The position numbers were made by a program, and so were the translations under genes. Positions 9,170-18,348 of a stretch of 64,000 bases of DNA are shown here, piece by piece; within the stretch, counting starts at the first letter, position 1; the number at the start of each line of letters is the position of its first letter. Below the pieces are notes generated by a model, which ran no database searches, was not told where the DNA came from, and was given only the letters and a program-made list of their open reading frames with translations. Source of the stretch: Bog-950 sp046329515 (lineage in GTDB: Bacteria > Bacteroidota > Bacteroidia > Chitinophagales > LD1); NCBI GenBank assembly GCA_046329515.1, contig JAXLUM010000002.1, positions 434,001-498,000 on the forward strand, read 5' to 3'.

Positions 9170-9718
9170 ATGAACACTACTTCCACTAACACCTCCCTGC
9201 CGGAAATGCTGCGCTCCAACTATAGGGAGGCGTTTAAGGTGTTATACCGGGATTACTTTAAAATGGTGGAGTATTTTATTCTGAAAAATTCGGGAACGGT
9301 AACTGATGCTGAGGATATTTTTCAGGAGGTAATGATTGTGCTTTTTAATAAAAGCCACGATAAGCAGTTTGCTTTAAGTTGCAGTATTAAAACCTACATC
9401 TATTCCGTAAGCAGAAACTTATGGCTTAAACAGTTACGCAAGCACAGTAAGCAGGTAAGCATAACCGACTACGAAAAATATGAAGCAATACCGCTGGAAG
9501 AAGAAGAGTTAGACGAAGAAAACCTGAACAAAGTTACCCGGGCATTAGAAAAACTTGGGGAAGGCTGTCGTAAAATTCTGCTGCTGTTTTATTATCAAAA
9601 GAAAAACATGGAAGAAATAGCCCGTGAAATGGGCTACACTAATGCTGACAATGCGAAGAATCAGAAATACAAATGTCTGCAACATTTAAAAAACAATATA
9701 ACTATAGCCAATGCTTGA
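9170..9718 (+). CDS. ECF-type RNA polymerase sigma factor
   Basis: A 182-residue sigma-70 family protein. Region 2 (residues ~20-95) contains FKVLYRDYFKMVEYF, TDAEDIFQEVMIVLF and the -10-binding stretch IYSVSRNLWLKQLRK; region 4 (~125-180) contains LEKLGEGCRKILLLFYY and the helix-turn-helix MEEIAREMGYTNADNAK. There is no region 1 or 3, as expected for extracytoplasmic-function factors. It overlaps the next gene by 8 bp, a typical sigma/anti-sigma arrangement. The target regulon cannot be read from the window. Confidence 0.88.
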   Translation: MNTTSTNTSLPEMLRSNYREAFKVLYRDYFKMVEYFILKNSGTVTDAEDIFQEVMIVLFNKSHDKQFALSCSIKTYIYSVSRNLWLKQLRKHSKQVSITDYEKYEAIPLEEEELDEENLNKVTRALEKLGEGCRKILLLFYYQKKNMEEIAREMGYTNADNAKNQKYKCLQHLKNNITIANA

Positions 9719-10289
9719 AGAAGAGAAGCACATATTAATTGAGCGCTTCTTTAATGGCGAGTTAAGTGCAAACGAAGTTGAACAATTCCGGACGTTGCTG
9801 CAAACCGATGCTGCGTTTAGGGCAGAGGTTGAAGTTCACCAGGAAGTGATTAAAGGAATACAAGCCACCGGAAACAAAATGATGCACGCAGAGCTGAAAG
9901 AAATACAAGCTGAAGTAAAAGGGCAAATGCGCGATTATAAGCCAGGCAACTCAGGTGGCTTTAATCTGCTGAAATGGTTATTAGGAATTGCCGTGGTGGC
10001 CGGGGCAGCTTACGGTTTGTATAAAAGCAATAAACTCCCTTCATCTGCCAAAGAGTTAGAGCAAAAAATCATGCACTATGATTCAACGGTAAACAAAGCG
10101 CAAAGTCCCGATACGGTTTACCACACCATTCATACCAGTAAAGTGCAGCAGGGAGATACTGTAGTTACTTACAACTGGAAGGAAACCCAAAAAGTGCTGG
10201 ACGGAGATTCCAGTGAATTACAACCTAAGGTGATAATTAAGTATGATACCATACGCAAAATAATGCGCGATAGATCAATAAGCCAATAA
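9711..10289 (+). CDS. Putative membrane anti-sigma factor
   Basis: A 192-residue protein whose start codon overlaps the end of the ECF sigma gene by 8 bp, so the two are translationally coupled. The N-terminal ~80 residues are acidic and helical (HILIERFFNGELSANEVEQF...), similar in character to anti-sigma N-terminal domains; one membrane segment follows (LLKWLLGIAVVAGAAYGLY, ~residues 86-104); the rest would be periplasmic. No zinc-binding HxxxCxxC motif is present, so it is not a ZAS-type anti-sigma. Function is inferred from position and topology only. Confidence 0.6.
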   Translation: MLEEEKHILIERFFNGELSANEVEQFRTLLQTDAAFRAEVEVHQEVIKGIQATGNKMMHAELKEIQAEVKGQMRDYKPGNSGGFNLLKWLLGIAVVAGAAYGLYKSNKLPSSAKELEQKIMHYDSTVNKAQSPDTVYHTIHTSKVQQGDTVVTYNWKETQKVLDGDSSELQPKVIIKYDTIRKIMRDRSISQ

Positions 10290-10292
10290 GGG

Positions 10293-11603
10293 CTACTTCA
10301 ACATTTTTTCAAGCTCGTTTTTACGCGAACCTTTAATAAGTACTAAGGCATTATCCCATTGCTGCGCCTGAAACCATTCCTTTACTTCTGCTGTTGTGGC
10401 AAACCATGTAATACCCGGTTGCTGTTTTGCAAAAGCAAATCCATCACCGGTAAGTACCTTCCGAGTTAAAGTCATGCCGCTAAGCTGTTGCAAAATGTTT
10501 TCGTGTTCGGCACGGCTATAATCGCCAAGCTCCATCATTTCTCCTAATATCACCACTTTGTTATTTCCAGCCTGCTTCTCAAAGTTTTTTAATGCTTCCG
10601 CCATGCTACTGGGGTTAGCATTGTAGGCATCCAGCACTATAGTGGCACCCCCATGGCTTACTTTCTGCGAACGGTTATTACTGGGTACATAGTTCTCAAT
10701 GGCTTCTTTAATGTCATCTAAATGCACACCGAAATATTTGCCTACACAAACAGCGCTCAACACATTTTCAAAATTGTATTCACCTACCAAATTGGTTCTT
10801 ATAGTTAGGTCCTGTGTATGCAAGGTCAAAAATTCGTTTCCGCTTACCGGTTCTCCTTTACAGAAAACATTTTCAGAAGCGCCATAAGTAATGACATCAT
10901 CAGGGCTAAAGCCGAAAAACAAAATTTTCTGCCACAACAAATCGCTATCGCGGTTTACGAATACTTTGCCGCCGCGGTCCATCAAATCATCATACAATTC
11001 CGTTTTGCCTTTTACTACACCTTCAGGCCCACCAAAACCTTCAAGATGGGCTGAACCGATATTTGTAATTAAGCCAAAGTCAGCATTTACATATTCGCAG
11101 TAAGAGGCAATTTCACCCTGGTGGTTAGCACCCATTTCAATTACGGCAAACTCTACATCATTTTTAATGGAAAGCAAGGTTAGCGGTATACCAATGTGGT
11201 TGTTCAGATTACCACGCGTGGCATACGTTTGAAATTTTTTCGCCATTACTGCGGCCACTAACTCCTTGGTTGTTGTTTTACCATTACTGCCTGTTATGGC
11301 TAAAACAGGGCATTCCAATTGGTGCCTGTGGTAGCCTGCCAATCGCTGCAGGGTAAGCAAAACATTTTTTACATGCACTAACCGGCTACCCCACTTCTGA
11401 ATCCAGGCTTCAGGCATTACGCCATCTACAACCGCATAGCCGGCACCTTTAGTTAAGGCTTCATCGGCAAATTGATTAGCATCAAACTTCTCCCCTTTAA
11501 GGGCAAAAAAAATGCACCCCTCGTTAATGCTGCGGGTATCTGTTGTAACCCCTGTTGAGTTTACATACAGTTCATAAAGCTCCTCTATACGTATTTGCTG
11601 CAT
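10293..11603 (-). CDS. murF: UDP-N-acetylmuramoyl-tripeptide--D-alanyl-D-alanine ligase MurF
   Basis: A 436-residue cytoplasmic Mur ligase that adds D-Ala-D-Ala to the UDP-MurNAc-tripeptide, the last soluble step of peptidoglycan precursor synthesis. Visible features: N-terminal substrate domain, ATP-binding loop TGSNGKTTTKE at residues ~104-114, central motif ANHQGEI, and C-terminal VLDAYNANPSSM and VLGEMMELGDYS. The length suits MurF. It lies just downstream of gldJ, as in flavobacterial genomes, but an intrinsic-terminator-like hairpin separates them. It ends 3 bp from the convergent anti-sigma-like gene. Confidence 0.93.
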   Translation of the reverse strand: MQQIRIEELYELYVNSTGVTTDTRSINEGCIFFALKGEKFDANQFADEALTKGAGYAVVDGVMPEAWIQKWGSRLVHVKNVLLTLQRLAGYHRHQLECPVLAITGSNGKTTTKELVAAVMAKKFQTYATRGNLNNHIGIPLTLLSIKNDVEFAVIEMGANHQGEIASYCEYVNADFGLITNIGSAHLEGFGGPEGVVKGKTELYDDLMDRGGKVFVNRDSDLLWQKILFFGFSPDDVITYGASENVFCKGEPVSGNEFLTLHTQDLTIRTNLVGEYNFENVLSAVCVGKYFGVHLDDIKEAIENYVPSNNRSQKVSHGGATIVLDAYNANPSSMAEALKNFEKQAGNNKVVILGEMMELGDYSRAEHENILQQLSGMTLTRKVLTGDGFAFAKQQPGITWFATTAEVKEWFQAQQWDNALVLIKGSRKNELEKMLK

Positions 11604-11641
11604 GGCCTGAAAATAAAAACCCCCGAATAAATCCGGGGGTT
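11604..11641 (-). terminator. Intrinsic terminator or attenuator between gldJ and murF
   Basis: A perfect 8-bp stem (aacccccg at 11618-11625 with cgggggtt at 11634-11641, 8-nt loop) is followed on the minus strand by a T-rich tract (TTTTTATTTTC) that runs directly into the murF start codon at 11603. It is well formed for stopping transcription from gldJ. MurF expression must then depend on read-through or a promoter inside gldJ. Confidence 0.75.
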
Positions 11642-11663
11642 AATTTGTTATTGCTGTGGGATA

Positions 11664-13154
11664 TTATCCCTTCATTTTGCGTTTGCCTTTTTCTTTAGGG
11701 AAGTTGTTACCACCTTTTACGTTATTGCCGCTAGGTGAACCTACTTTATCCATTGCACAACGGAAACCTAAATCATCAGTAGCTAAGTTCTGATCTAAGT
11801 AACGACGGGTGCCCGGTGAAAGGAAGTAAGCACGGTCTTTCCAGCTACCACCTTTGTAAACACGGCTGTTGTCGTCAATTAAAGAGCTTTGACCAAACTT
11901 GTAGTCAACTGCAGAAACATCATCACCGTCAACGTAGTTTCTTACGTCGCCACGGCGGTAGTTGCGGCGGTTAGCGCTTTCTTCCTGGGTAACATCGCGG
12001 TATTGAATTTTGCCTAAGCTATCCTTTTCAACAGGGTTGCCATCAGCATCCAATACTTTTGTTTTAAACTGGTTACCACGGAAAGTGCGGAAGTCGTTAC
12101 CATCCTGGGTAGTCATTGGGCGGTAAACGTCCAGTACCCATTCGTTTACGTTACCGGCCATGTTATACAAGCCGAAATCGTTAGGCCAGAAAGATTTTAC
12201 AGGAGCCGTAATATCAGCGTTATCGTTCAAACGACCGCTGATACCCATGTTATCACCACGGCCACGCTTAAAGTTAGCCAGGAATTCACCTTGCCACATA
12301 CCGCTCTTAGGATAACGTGTGCTGGTTCCGTTCCATGGATAAATACGACGGTCAGTTATACGCTCTTCGCTGGTAGCAGGTTGGTTACCAATTAAACCTA
12401 AAGCAGCGTATTCCCATTCAGCTTCGGTCGGTAGGCGGTACTTCGGTAAAAGTATGCCGTCTTCCAAACGTACGTGGCGGGTACCTGTTCCGTTAGGGTT
12501 TAAGTCTTTTTTAGGACGCTTACCGGCAGCGCCTTCGTATTGGCCTACCAGGTAGCTTTCTGTATTAAAGTTATCGCTACCAACCTGTGATGGGTTTTCA
12601 GCTAATACACCCTGGTCAACCAGTATTCTTTCGTTTACACGGTCAGAACGCCATGAAGCAAAGTCGTTAGCCTGTAACCAGTTTACACCTACAACCGGAT
12701 AGAAATCATAAGCCGGGTGACGGAAGTAATATTCAACGTAAGGTTCGTTGTAAGCCAATTCATCTCTCCAAACTAATGTATCAGGAAGAGCTTTTTTAAC
12801 TACATCCGGAAAATCGTTACCAAACACACGGTTCATCCAGTACAAATATTCACGGTAGTGAACGTTTGCAATTTCTGATTCGTCCATGTAGTATGAGCTA
12901 ACGGTTGCACGGCGCGGCACGTTATGGAATTCATACATTACATCCTGTTCTGTATTACCCATTACGAACGTACCACCCTGAACATATACAAGGCCCGGGC
13001 CCGTTTCCTGCCCTTTATAATCTACTACTTCAAATCCACCGTTCTTTGGATTGTTGTATTCCCATCCGGTAACAGATGATTTCTGCTTGCCGCAAGATGC
13101 AACTACCACTAACATCGGCAACACAAGAAACGGATACAGTTTGTTTAGCTTCAT
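11664..13154 (-). CDS. gldJ: Gliding motility/T9SS lipoprotein GldJ
   Basis: A 496-residue lipoprotein with lipobox VVVASC (C21) and a formylglycine-generating-enzyme (SUMF1)-like domain. GldJ-type features include GPGLVYVQGGTFVMGN, the block PDTLVWRDELAYNEP, RHPAYDFYPVVGVNW, YRLPTEAEWEYAA, NMAGNVNEWVLDVY and GGSWKDRAYFLSPGTRRY. The related GldK/PorK has a different N-terminus, so GldJ is preferred. GldJ is an outer-membrane lipoprotein required for gliding and for stability of the T9SS ring. The gldJ-murF order and nearby porU/porV match flavobacterial organisation. The C-terminus is lysine-rich. Confidence 0.84.
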   Translation of the reverse strand: MKLNKLYPFLVLPMLVVVASCGKQKSSVTGWEYNNPKNGGFEVVDYKGQETGPGLVYVQGGTFVMGNTEQDVMYEFHNVPRRATVSSYYMDESEIANVHYREYLYWMNRVFGNDFPDVVKKALPDTLVWRDELAYNEPYVEYYFRHPAYDFYPVVGVNWLQANDFASWRSDRVNERILVDQGVLAENPSQVGSDNFNTESYLVGQYEGAAGKRPKKDLNPNGTGTRHVRLEDGILLPKYRLPTEAEWEYAALGLIGNQPATSEERITDRRIYPWNGTSTRYPKSGMWQGEFLANFKRGRGDNMGISGRLNDNADITAPVKSFWPNDFGLYNMAGNVNEWVLDVYRPMTTQDGNDFRTFRGNQFKTKVLDADGNPVEKDSLGKIQYRDVTQEESANRRNYRRGDVRNYVDGDDVSAVDYKFGQSSLIDDNSRVYKGGSWKDRAYFLSPGTRRYLDQNLATDDLGFRCAMDKVGSPSGNNVKGGNNFPKEKGKRKMKG

Positions 13155-13184
13155 GGCTAAGTTTGTTTAGTTTTTAGGGTTGTT

Positions 13185-13192
13185 CAAATTTA
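13185..13192 (-). promoter_or_regulatory. Candidate -7 promoter element for gldJ
   Basis: On the minus strand this reads TAAATTTG, an exact fit to the Bacteroidota TAnnTTTG -7 element, about 30 bp upstream of the gldJ ATG. No clear TTTG -33 element is found at the expected distance, so the call is tentative. Confidence 0.4.
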
Positions 13193-13274
13193 AAGGTTGC
13201 TAAAGAAACATTTTTCGGTTAAAAACCCAAAAAAATTCTTTGGCCGAATTTATAATGTCGAATTTAACAAAAAG

Positions 13275-14312
13275 TCAACGCAAAATATCAGGGCAGGGAA
13301 CATAGCCGCTGTTGGCCTTAGGGTTTAGGGAGTTATCATCTCCCCCGCTCCAGTTAAATATAAAGGAAATTTCATGGCTGCCGCCTGAGCGGTTCATAAG
13401 CTTAGAGATAGTATAATCGTAACTATACCCCACTCTGAATTTCCCCTTTTTAACCCCCAAAAACCCGATTACGGCATCGGAGTTTCGTATTGCACTCCTG
13501 TAGCCTAAACCGAAGTAAATGAAGCTGATACCTGTTAAGAACGACCCCTCCACATGGAATGCCTGCCCCTGGTTTTCGAATAAAACGTTTGGCGATAACC
13601 AGATATTGTACCTGTTTTGGTTGCGGTGTTTAACCGGTAAGTTTGCCCCAAAATGCGCTGTGAAACGGAAGGGCACTTTACTTTCGGCTGCCGAAGTAAA
13701 ATTCTCCTTTCGCATCAATAAATTATTTACGGCAAAACCCACGTAAAGTTTCTCGGTAAAAAACAGAAACCCTGCCCCCATATCCCCTCTGTGCGTTTGC
13801 AGTTTAGCCGGGGTAGGCTCATTAGTGGGGTTTGGCACATCAATATTGTTATAAAACCCTGTATAAGGGTTTATCATGTCGCTCCAGCGCAGGTCGCTCC
13901 ATTTAAGGCGGGTAAAAATGTAACTGCCGCTAATACCTATTTTAACAGCCATGTGGCGGTTAATTTTTATTTGCTGGCTATACATTACGGTAGCGCGATA
14001 GCTGGCTAACAAATTGTTGGCTACCTGGTCGCCGGTAAAAAGCACCCCAATACCCCCGCGCATAGGCTGTATATGCATATCGTAGCCGGCCATATAGGTA
14101 GCATAGCCTCCGTTAAAGCCATCGCCCATGGCGCTCCACTGGTTGCGGTAATTTAAGGTAACACGCGGCCCGTACGAAATGCCGGCCATCGCCGGGTTAA
14201 GATGCAACGGAGCGTTAAAATACTGGCTCATAAGTACATCCTGTGCGCTTACCACGGCTGTTGCAGCAATCATTAACAGTGAAACACAGAGATATTTGAG
14301 TTTATTTGCCAA
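13275..14312 (-). CDS. PorP/SprF family type IX secretion membrane protein
   Basis: A 345-residue outer-membrane beta-barrel of the PorP/SprF family. The signal peptide ends at VVSAQ and is followed by the family hallmark DVLMSQYFNAPLHLNPAMAG, then barrel strands including RVTLNYRNQWSAMG and YSYDYTISKLMNRSGGSHE, and a C-terminal CPDILR tail. Family members assist T9SS assembly and surface attachment of large adhesins. The only usable start is TTG at 14312: an in-frame stop lies three codons upstream and no ATG precedes the signal peptide. It is transcribed divergently from porU and ends 120 bp from gldJ on the same strand. Confidence 0.88.
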   Translation of the reverse strand: MANKLKYLCVSLLMIAATAVVSAQDVLMSQYFNAPLHLNPAMAGISYGPRVTLNYRNQWSAMGDGFNGGYATYMAGYDMHIQPMRGGIGVLFTGDQVANNLLASYRATVMYSQQIKINRHMAVKIGISGSYIFTRLKWSDLRWSDMINPYTGFYNNIDVPNPTNEPTPAKLQTHRGDMGAGFLFFTEKLYVGFAVNNLLMRKENFTSAAESKVPFRFTAHFGANLPVKHRNQNRYNIWLSPNVLFENQGQAFHVEGSFLTGISFIYFGLGYRSAIRNSDAVIGFLGVKKGKFRVGYSYDYTISKLMNRSGGSHEISFIFNWSGGDDNSLNPKANSGYVPCPDILR

Positions 14313-14326
14313 GCAGCATTTTTAAA

Positions 14327-14358
14327 GCAATAAAACAAAATTCACTTCGTTTTATTGC
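14327..14358. promoter_or_regulatory. Perfect 10-bp inverted repeat between porP and porU
   Basis: GCAATAAAAC (14327-14336) and GTTTTATTGC (14349-14358) are perfect inverted copies around a 12-nt centre in the divergent promoter region of porP/sprF and porU. The symmetry and location suit a protein-binding operator coordinating both genes; a hairpin in the 5' leader of either transcript is an alternative. Confidence 0.45.
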
Positions 14359-14421
14359 GCATTTTAAAAGGCGTCAAAAATAATGATGGAATTGGTTTAT
14401 CAAGGTTGCAACAAAACTTTT

Positions 14422-17400
14422 ATGAAACTAAGGTATTTAATAGTACTGCTTACCCTTACCTGTACTTCTCAACTAATACATAGCCAGGATTATCAGCGTA
14501 GTATAAATTGGCAGGCTGATGTAAAAACCTTTTCCACTATTGACGGCAAAATCATTAAGCAGCCGTCTTTTACCAATGCTGCCCATTCGGAATTATTGTA
14601 TTTACTGCCCTTATACAAAGAAAAACTGCCCTTAACCAATACAGGTAGCCTGAATGTTCAACTTCTCAATCCCACCTACTCTGCCGTTACCAATATTGAT
14701 GCTAACAGCATAAGCTTTATAAAAGAGCAGCCTGAAGTTAAAGCGGTGGTTTCAATTAACCGTAAACGCCCCAGCGCCAGTATTGAAATACTACCCTTCC
14801 GTAAAAGCGCCGGCGGCCAAATAGAAAAGCTGGAATCATTTACGCTGCGTGTTTCGCTAGTGCCGCAACCGCAAAAACGAAGCGGCAATTCCTATGCAGC
14901 CAATTCAGTATTGGCTAACGGCGCATGGTATAAAGTAGCCGTTGCGGCAGATGGCTTCTATAAGGTGGATTACAACTTTATTAAAAACACCTGCAATATT
15001 GATCCTTCCTCGTTCAACCTGAACAACCTGGCCATTTTTGGTAATGGCGGTGGTATGGTGCCCGATCAAAATTCAATACCGCGTGCTGACGATTTGTTGG
15101 AGAACCCAACTATTGTGGTTGACAATAACAGCAACAACAAAATGGATGATGGCGACTACCTGTTGTTTTATGGCCAAATGGCCGATGCATGGCGCTATGA
15201 TTCCATTAAAGGTTTTTACCATGAAAAGAACTTGTATTCCGATAAGAACTTTTATTTTTTAACCACTACACAAGGCACTGGTAAGCGCGTTCAATTAGCC
15301 CCTAATGAAGGCAGTGCCAATAAAACTATTATTGATTTTGACGACCACGCTTATCATGAAAGTGATGAAGCCAATATGCTTAGCAGCGGCAAACGTTGGC
15401 TGGGCGATAAAATGACAAGCTTTAGTAACACCAAAAGCTTTTCGTTCAACTTCCCTAACCTTATAACCTCTGTTCCGGTTAAAGTAGTTTCGCAAATTGG
15501 TGCAAAAACAAGCAAACCCTACGGTTCAGTAACTACGGTAACCGTTAACGGCCAATCGGTTATTACCCATAACGATGCCGGCATTAACCCAGGAGATTTA
15601 TATCCTCCCGGTTCCATCATCTATAAAGGCATTGCCAATTACAATGCAGCTTCCGACCAAATAAACATTGCATATACCTTTAATGTTTCGAACGACCCTA
15701 CAGGTACCGCTGCTTGTTATATTGATTATCTGGAGGTTTTTGCCAAACGCTCTTTATCCATGTCCGGAACAGTAATGCAATTCCGCAACATTGCATCTAT
15801 TGGTTCAGGTAACGTATCAGAGTTTCAATTAAACAATGCTTCTTCCGATATCCGCATTTGGGACATCAGCAACCCCGGTAACATAATGCAGATGAATACC
15901 ACTCTTAACGGCTCGCAACTGCGTTTTACCGCAGCAACTACAGCCCTAAGAGAATTTGTTGCCTTTAATCCTTCAGCATCTTTTGTAACACCTGAATTTA
16001 TAAGCAGCGTTGAAAACCAGAACCTGCACGCCATTGGCGAACCGGATATGATAATAGTAACTTATGATGCTTTTGAAGCGCCGTCCAACGAATTGGCGGC
16101 CTTTCACCAAAGCGAGAACAACATAAGTGTAAAGGTGGTTAAGCTCTCAAAAATTTACAATGAATTTGGCGGCGGCAAAACCGACATTTCAGCCATTCGC
16201 GATTTTATGCGTATGCTGTATGACCGCGCCGGTAACGATACCGCGCTAATGCCCCGCTATTTGCTTTTAATGGGCGATGGTTCTTTTGACCCTAAAAACC
16301 GCGTTGCTGATAACCAGGAGTTTGTGCCTTGCTACGAAAGCTATGAGTCAGAATCAGAAACCGCCTCCTTTACTTCCGATGATTTCTATGCCCTGTTAGA
16401 CCCTACTGAAGGAGGAAATATTGCAGATAACAGCCAGGATATGGACCTTTCGGTTGGCCGCCTGCCTATTGCCAGCGAGCAGGAAGCCTGGGACATAGTA
16501 AATAAAATTAAAAAGTATAAACACCCAAGCAATTCCACCAGTTGTGTGCAAATCAACAACAACAACAGTTGGAGAAACAACATCACCTTTATTGCTGACG
16601 ACCAGGATAACGACGTCCACCTTGATGCTTCCAATTACCTGGCCGACCTTACCCGCACCCAACACCCTGAGTATAACTACGACAAAATTTACCTGGATGC
16701 ATACAAACAGGTAACCACGCCTTCAGGCGACCGTTACCCTGAAGTAAATACAGCCATTATCAATAAAATAAACAGTGGCACGCTGTTGTTAAACTGGGTA
16801 GGCCACGGTGGCGAAACCAACTGGGCACACGAGCGCATATTTAACATGACCGAAATAGCGCAGTTGGCGAATAACGAAAAGCTTCCGCTGTTTATTACCG
16901 CAACCTGCGAGTTCAGCCGTTACGATATACCTGAACGTACCGCAGGTGAATATTTGATAACTAACGCCAACGGAGGCGCTATTGCCTCAATTACTACAGT
17001 GCGCCTTGTGTATTCCAATGCCAATGCGGCGCTCAACAATGAATCGTTTGAGCACATGTTTGATTTTTACGAAGGCCGTTATCCTACGCTGGGCGAAATA
17101 ACTATGCTTACCAAAAACAATGTGAATACGGATATTTATAACACCCGTAAGTTTACATTGCTGGGCGACCCTGCATTAATTTTAAATTACCCGCATTACA
17201 ATATCAATACCACCAGCGTTAATAATAAGCCTATAAGCCTGCCGCATGATACCTTAAAAGCTTTGGCAGAGGTTACAATAAAAGGAGAGGTGGTAGATGA
17301 AAACGGTAGTAAAATAAGCAGCTTTAACGGCACCGTTTACCCCATTGTGTACGATAAAATTTCAACACTAAAAACATTGGGTAACGATGGTGATAGCCCT

Positions 17401-18276
17401 ATCCGCAGTTTCGATATGTATAAGAACCTGCTGTTTAAAGGCAAAGCAAGCGTTACCAATGGCAATTTCAGCTTCACCTTTATTGTACCTAAGGATATCA
17501 ACTATCAATTTGGCAACGGCCGTATAAGTTATTATGCCGATAACGGCGTTACAGATGCGCACGGCTACACCAATAACATTGTAATAGGCGGCAGCGCCGA
17601 TTCTTTTGCAGCCGATGGTTTGGGGCCTAAGGTGAAGATTTACATGAACGACGAAAGCTTTGTTTATGGCGGCTTAACCAACCCCAGCCCTATTTTAATG
17701 GTTAAACTGGAAGATGAAACCGGCATTAACACCACCGGTAACGGCATTGGCCACGACCTTACCGCTGTGCTGGATGGCAACTCGCAAAACATGACCGTGC
17801 TGAACGATTACTACGAAAGTGAGCTGGATAATTACAAAAAGGGTTCTGTAAAGTACGCATATACCAAACTTACCGAAGGTAAGCATAATTTAAAGGTTAA
17901 GGCCTGGGACATACACAACAACTCATCGGAAGATTATACCGAATTTATTGTGGCTTCTGACGCTAAACTGGCCCTTACCCATGTATATAACTACCCTAAC
18001 CCCTTTACCACGCATACCCAATTTATGTTTGAGCACAATAAGCCGTGTGAAGACCTGAATGTCAGCGTACAAATCTATACAGTATCGGGCCGCCTGGTTA
18101 AAAACATACAACAACAGGTGCACTGCAACGGCTTTAGAACCGATGACATTGAATGGGATGGCCGTGATGACTACGGCGACGCAATAGGTAAGGGAGTTTA
18201 CGTTTATAAATTAAGCGTGCGTGACCCCGAGGGCAACACGGCACATAAATTTGAAAAATTGGTGCTTTTAAGGTAG
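14422..18276 (+). CDS. porU: Type IX secretion sortase PorU
   Basis: A 1284-residue gingipain-like (C25 family) protease that removes C-terminal sorting domains of T9SS cargo at the cell surface and attaches the cargo to an anchor. The catalytic dyad is visible: H795 in NWVGHGGETNW and C829 in TATCEFSRYD. The signal peptide is LIVLLTLTCTSQLIHSQ. The C-terminus carries YNYPNPFTTHTQF and an FlgD/Ig-like domain ending GKGVYVYKLSV. The start is placed at ATG 14422, directly before the signal peptide; an upstream ATG at 14383 would add 13 residues that spoil it. porV follows after 72 bp, the usual porU-porV pair. Confidence 0.92.
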   Translation: MKLRYLIVLLTLTCTSQLIHSQDYQRSINWQADVKTFSTIDGKIIKQPSFTNAAHSELLYLLPLYKEKLPLTNTGSLNVQLLNPTYSAVTNIDANSISFIKEQPEVKAVVSINRKRPSASIEILPFRKSAGGQIEKLESFTLRVSLVPQPQKRSGNSYAANSVLANGAWYKVAVAADGFYKVDYNFIKNTCNIDPSSFNLNNLAIFGNGGGMVPDQNSIPRADDLLENPTIVVDNNSNNKMDDGDYLLFYGQMADAWRYDSIKGFYHEKNLYSDKNFYFLTTTQGTGKRVQLAPNEGSANKTIIDFDDHAYHESDEANMLSSGKRWLGDKMTSFSNTKSFSFNFPNLITSVPVKVVSQIGAKTSKPYGSVTTVTVNGQSVITHNDAGINPGDLYPPGSIIYKGIANYNAASDQINIAYTFNVSNDPTGTAACYIDYLEVFAKRSLSMSGTVMQFRNIASIGSGNVSEFQLNNASSDIRIWDISNPGNIMQMNTTLNGSQLRFTAATTALREFVAFNPSASFVTPEFISSVENQNLHAIGEPDMIIVTYDAFEAPSNELAAFHQSENNISVKVVKLSKIYNEFGGGKTDISAIRDFMRMLYDRAGNDTALMPRYLLLMGDGSFDPKNRVADNQEFVPCYESYESESETASFTSDDFYALLDPTEGGNIADNSQDMDLSVGRLPIASEQEAWDIVNKIKKYKHPSNSTSCVQINNNNSWRNNITFIADDQDNDVHLDASNYLADLTRTQHPEYNYDKIYLDAYKQVTTPSGDRYPEVNTAIINKINSGTLLLNWVGHGGETNWAHERIFNMTEIAQLANNEKLPLFITATCEFSRYDIPERTAGEYLITNANGGAIASITTVRLVYSNANAALNNESFEHMFDFYEGRYPTLGEITMLTKNNVNTDIYNTRKFTLLGDPALILNYPHYNINTTSVNNKPISLPHDTLKALAEVTIKGEVVDENGSKISSFNGTVYPIVYDKISTLKTLGNDGDSPIRSFDMYKNLLFKGKASVTNGNFSFTFIVPKDINYQFGNGRISYYADNGVTDAHGYTNNIVIGGSADSFAADGLGPKVKIYMNDESFVYGGLTNPSPILMVKLEDETGINTTGNGIGHDLTAVLDGNSQNMTVLNDYYESELDNYKKGSVKYAYTKLTEGKHNLKVKAWDIHNNSSEDYTEFIVASDAKLALTHVYNYPNPFTTHTQFMFEHNKPCEDLNVSVQIYTVSGRLVKNIQQQVHCNGFRTDDIEWDGRDDYGDAIGKGVYVYKLSVRDPEGNTAHKFEKLVLLR

Positions 18277-18348
18277 ATTGGCCCCTCAATCTTAAAAAAC
18301 GGTCCGAACTATCGCTGCACTTCTACGTAAACAATTTTATTTTTTGGG

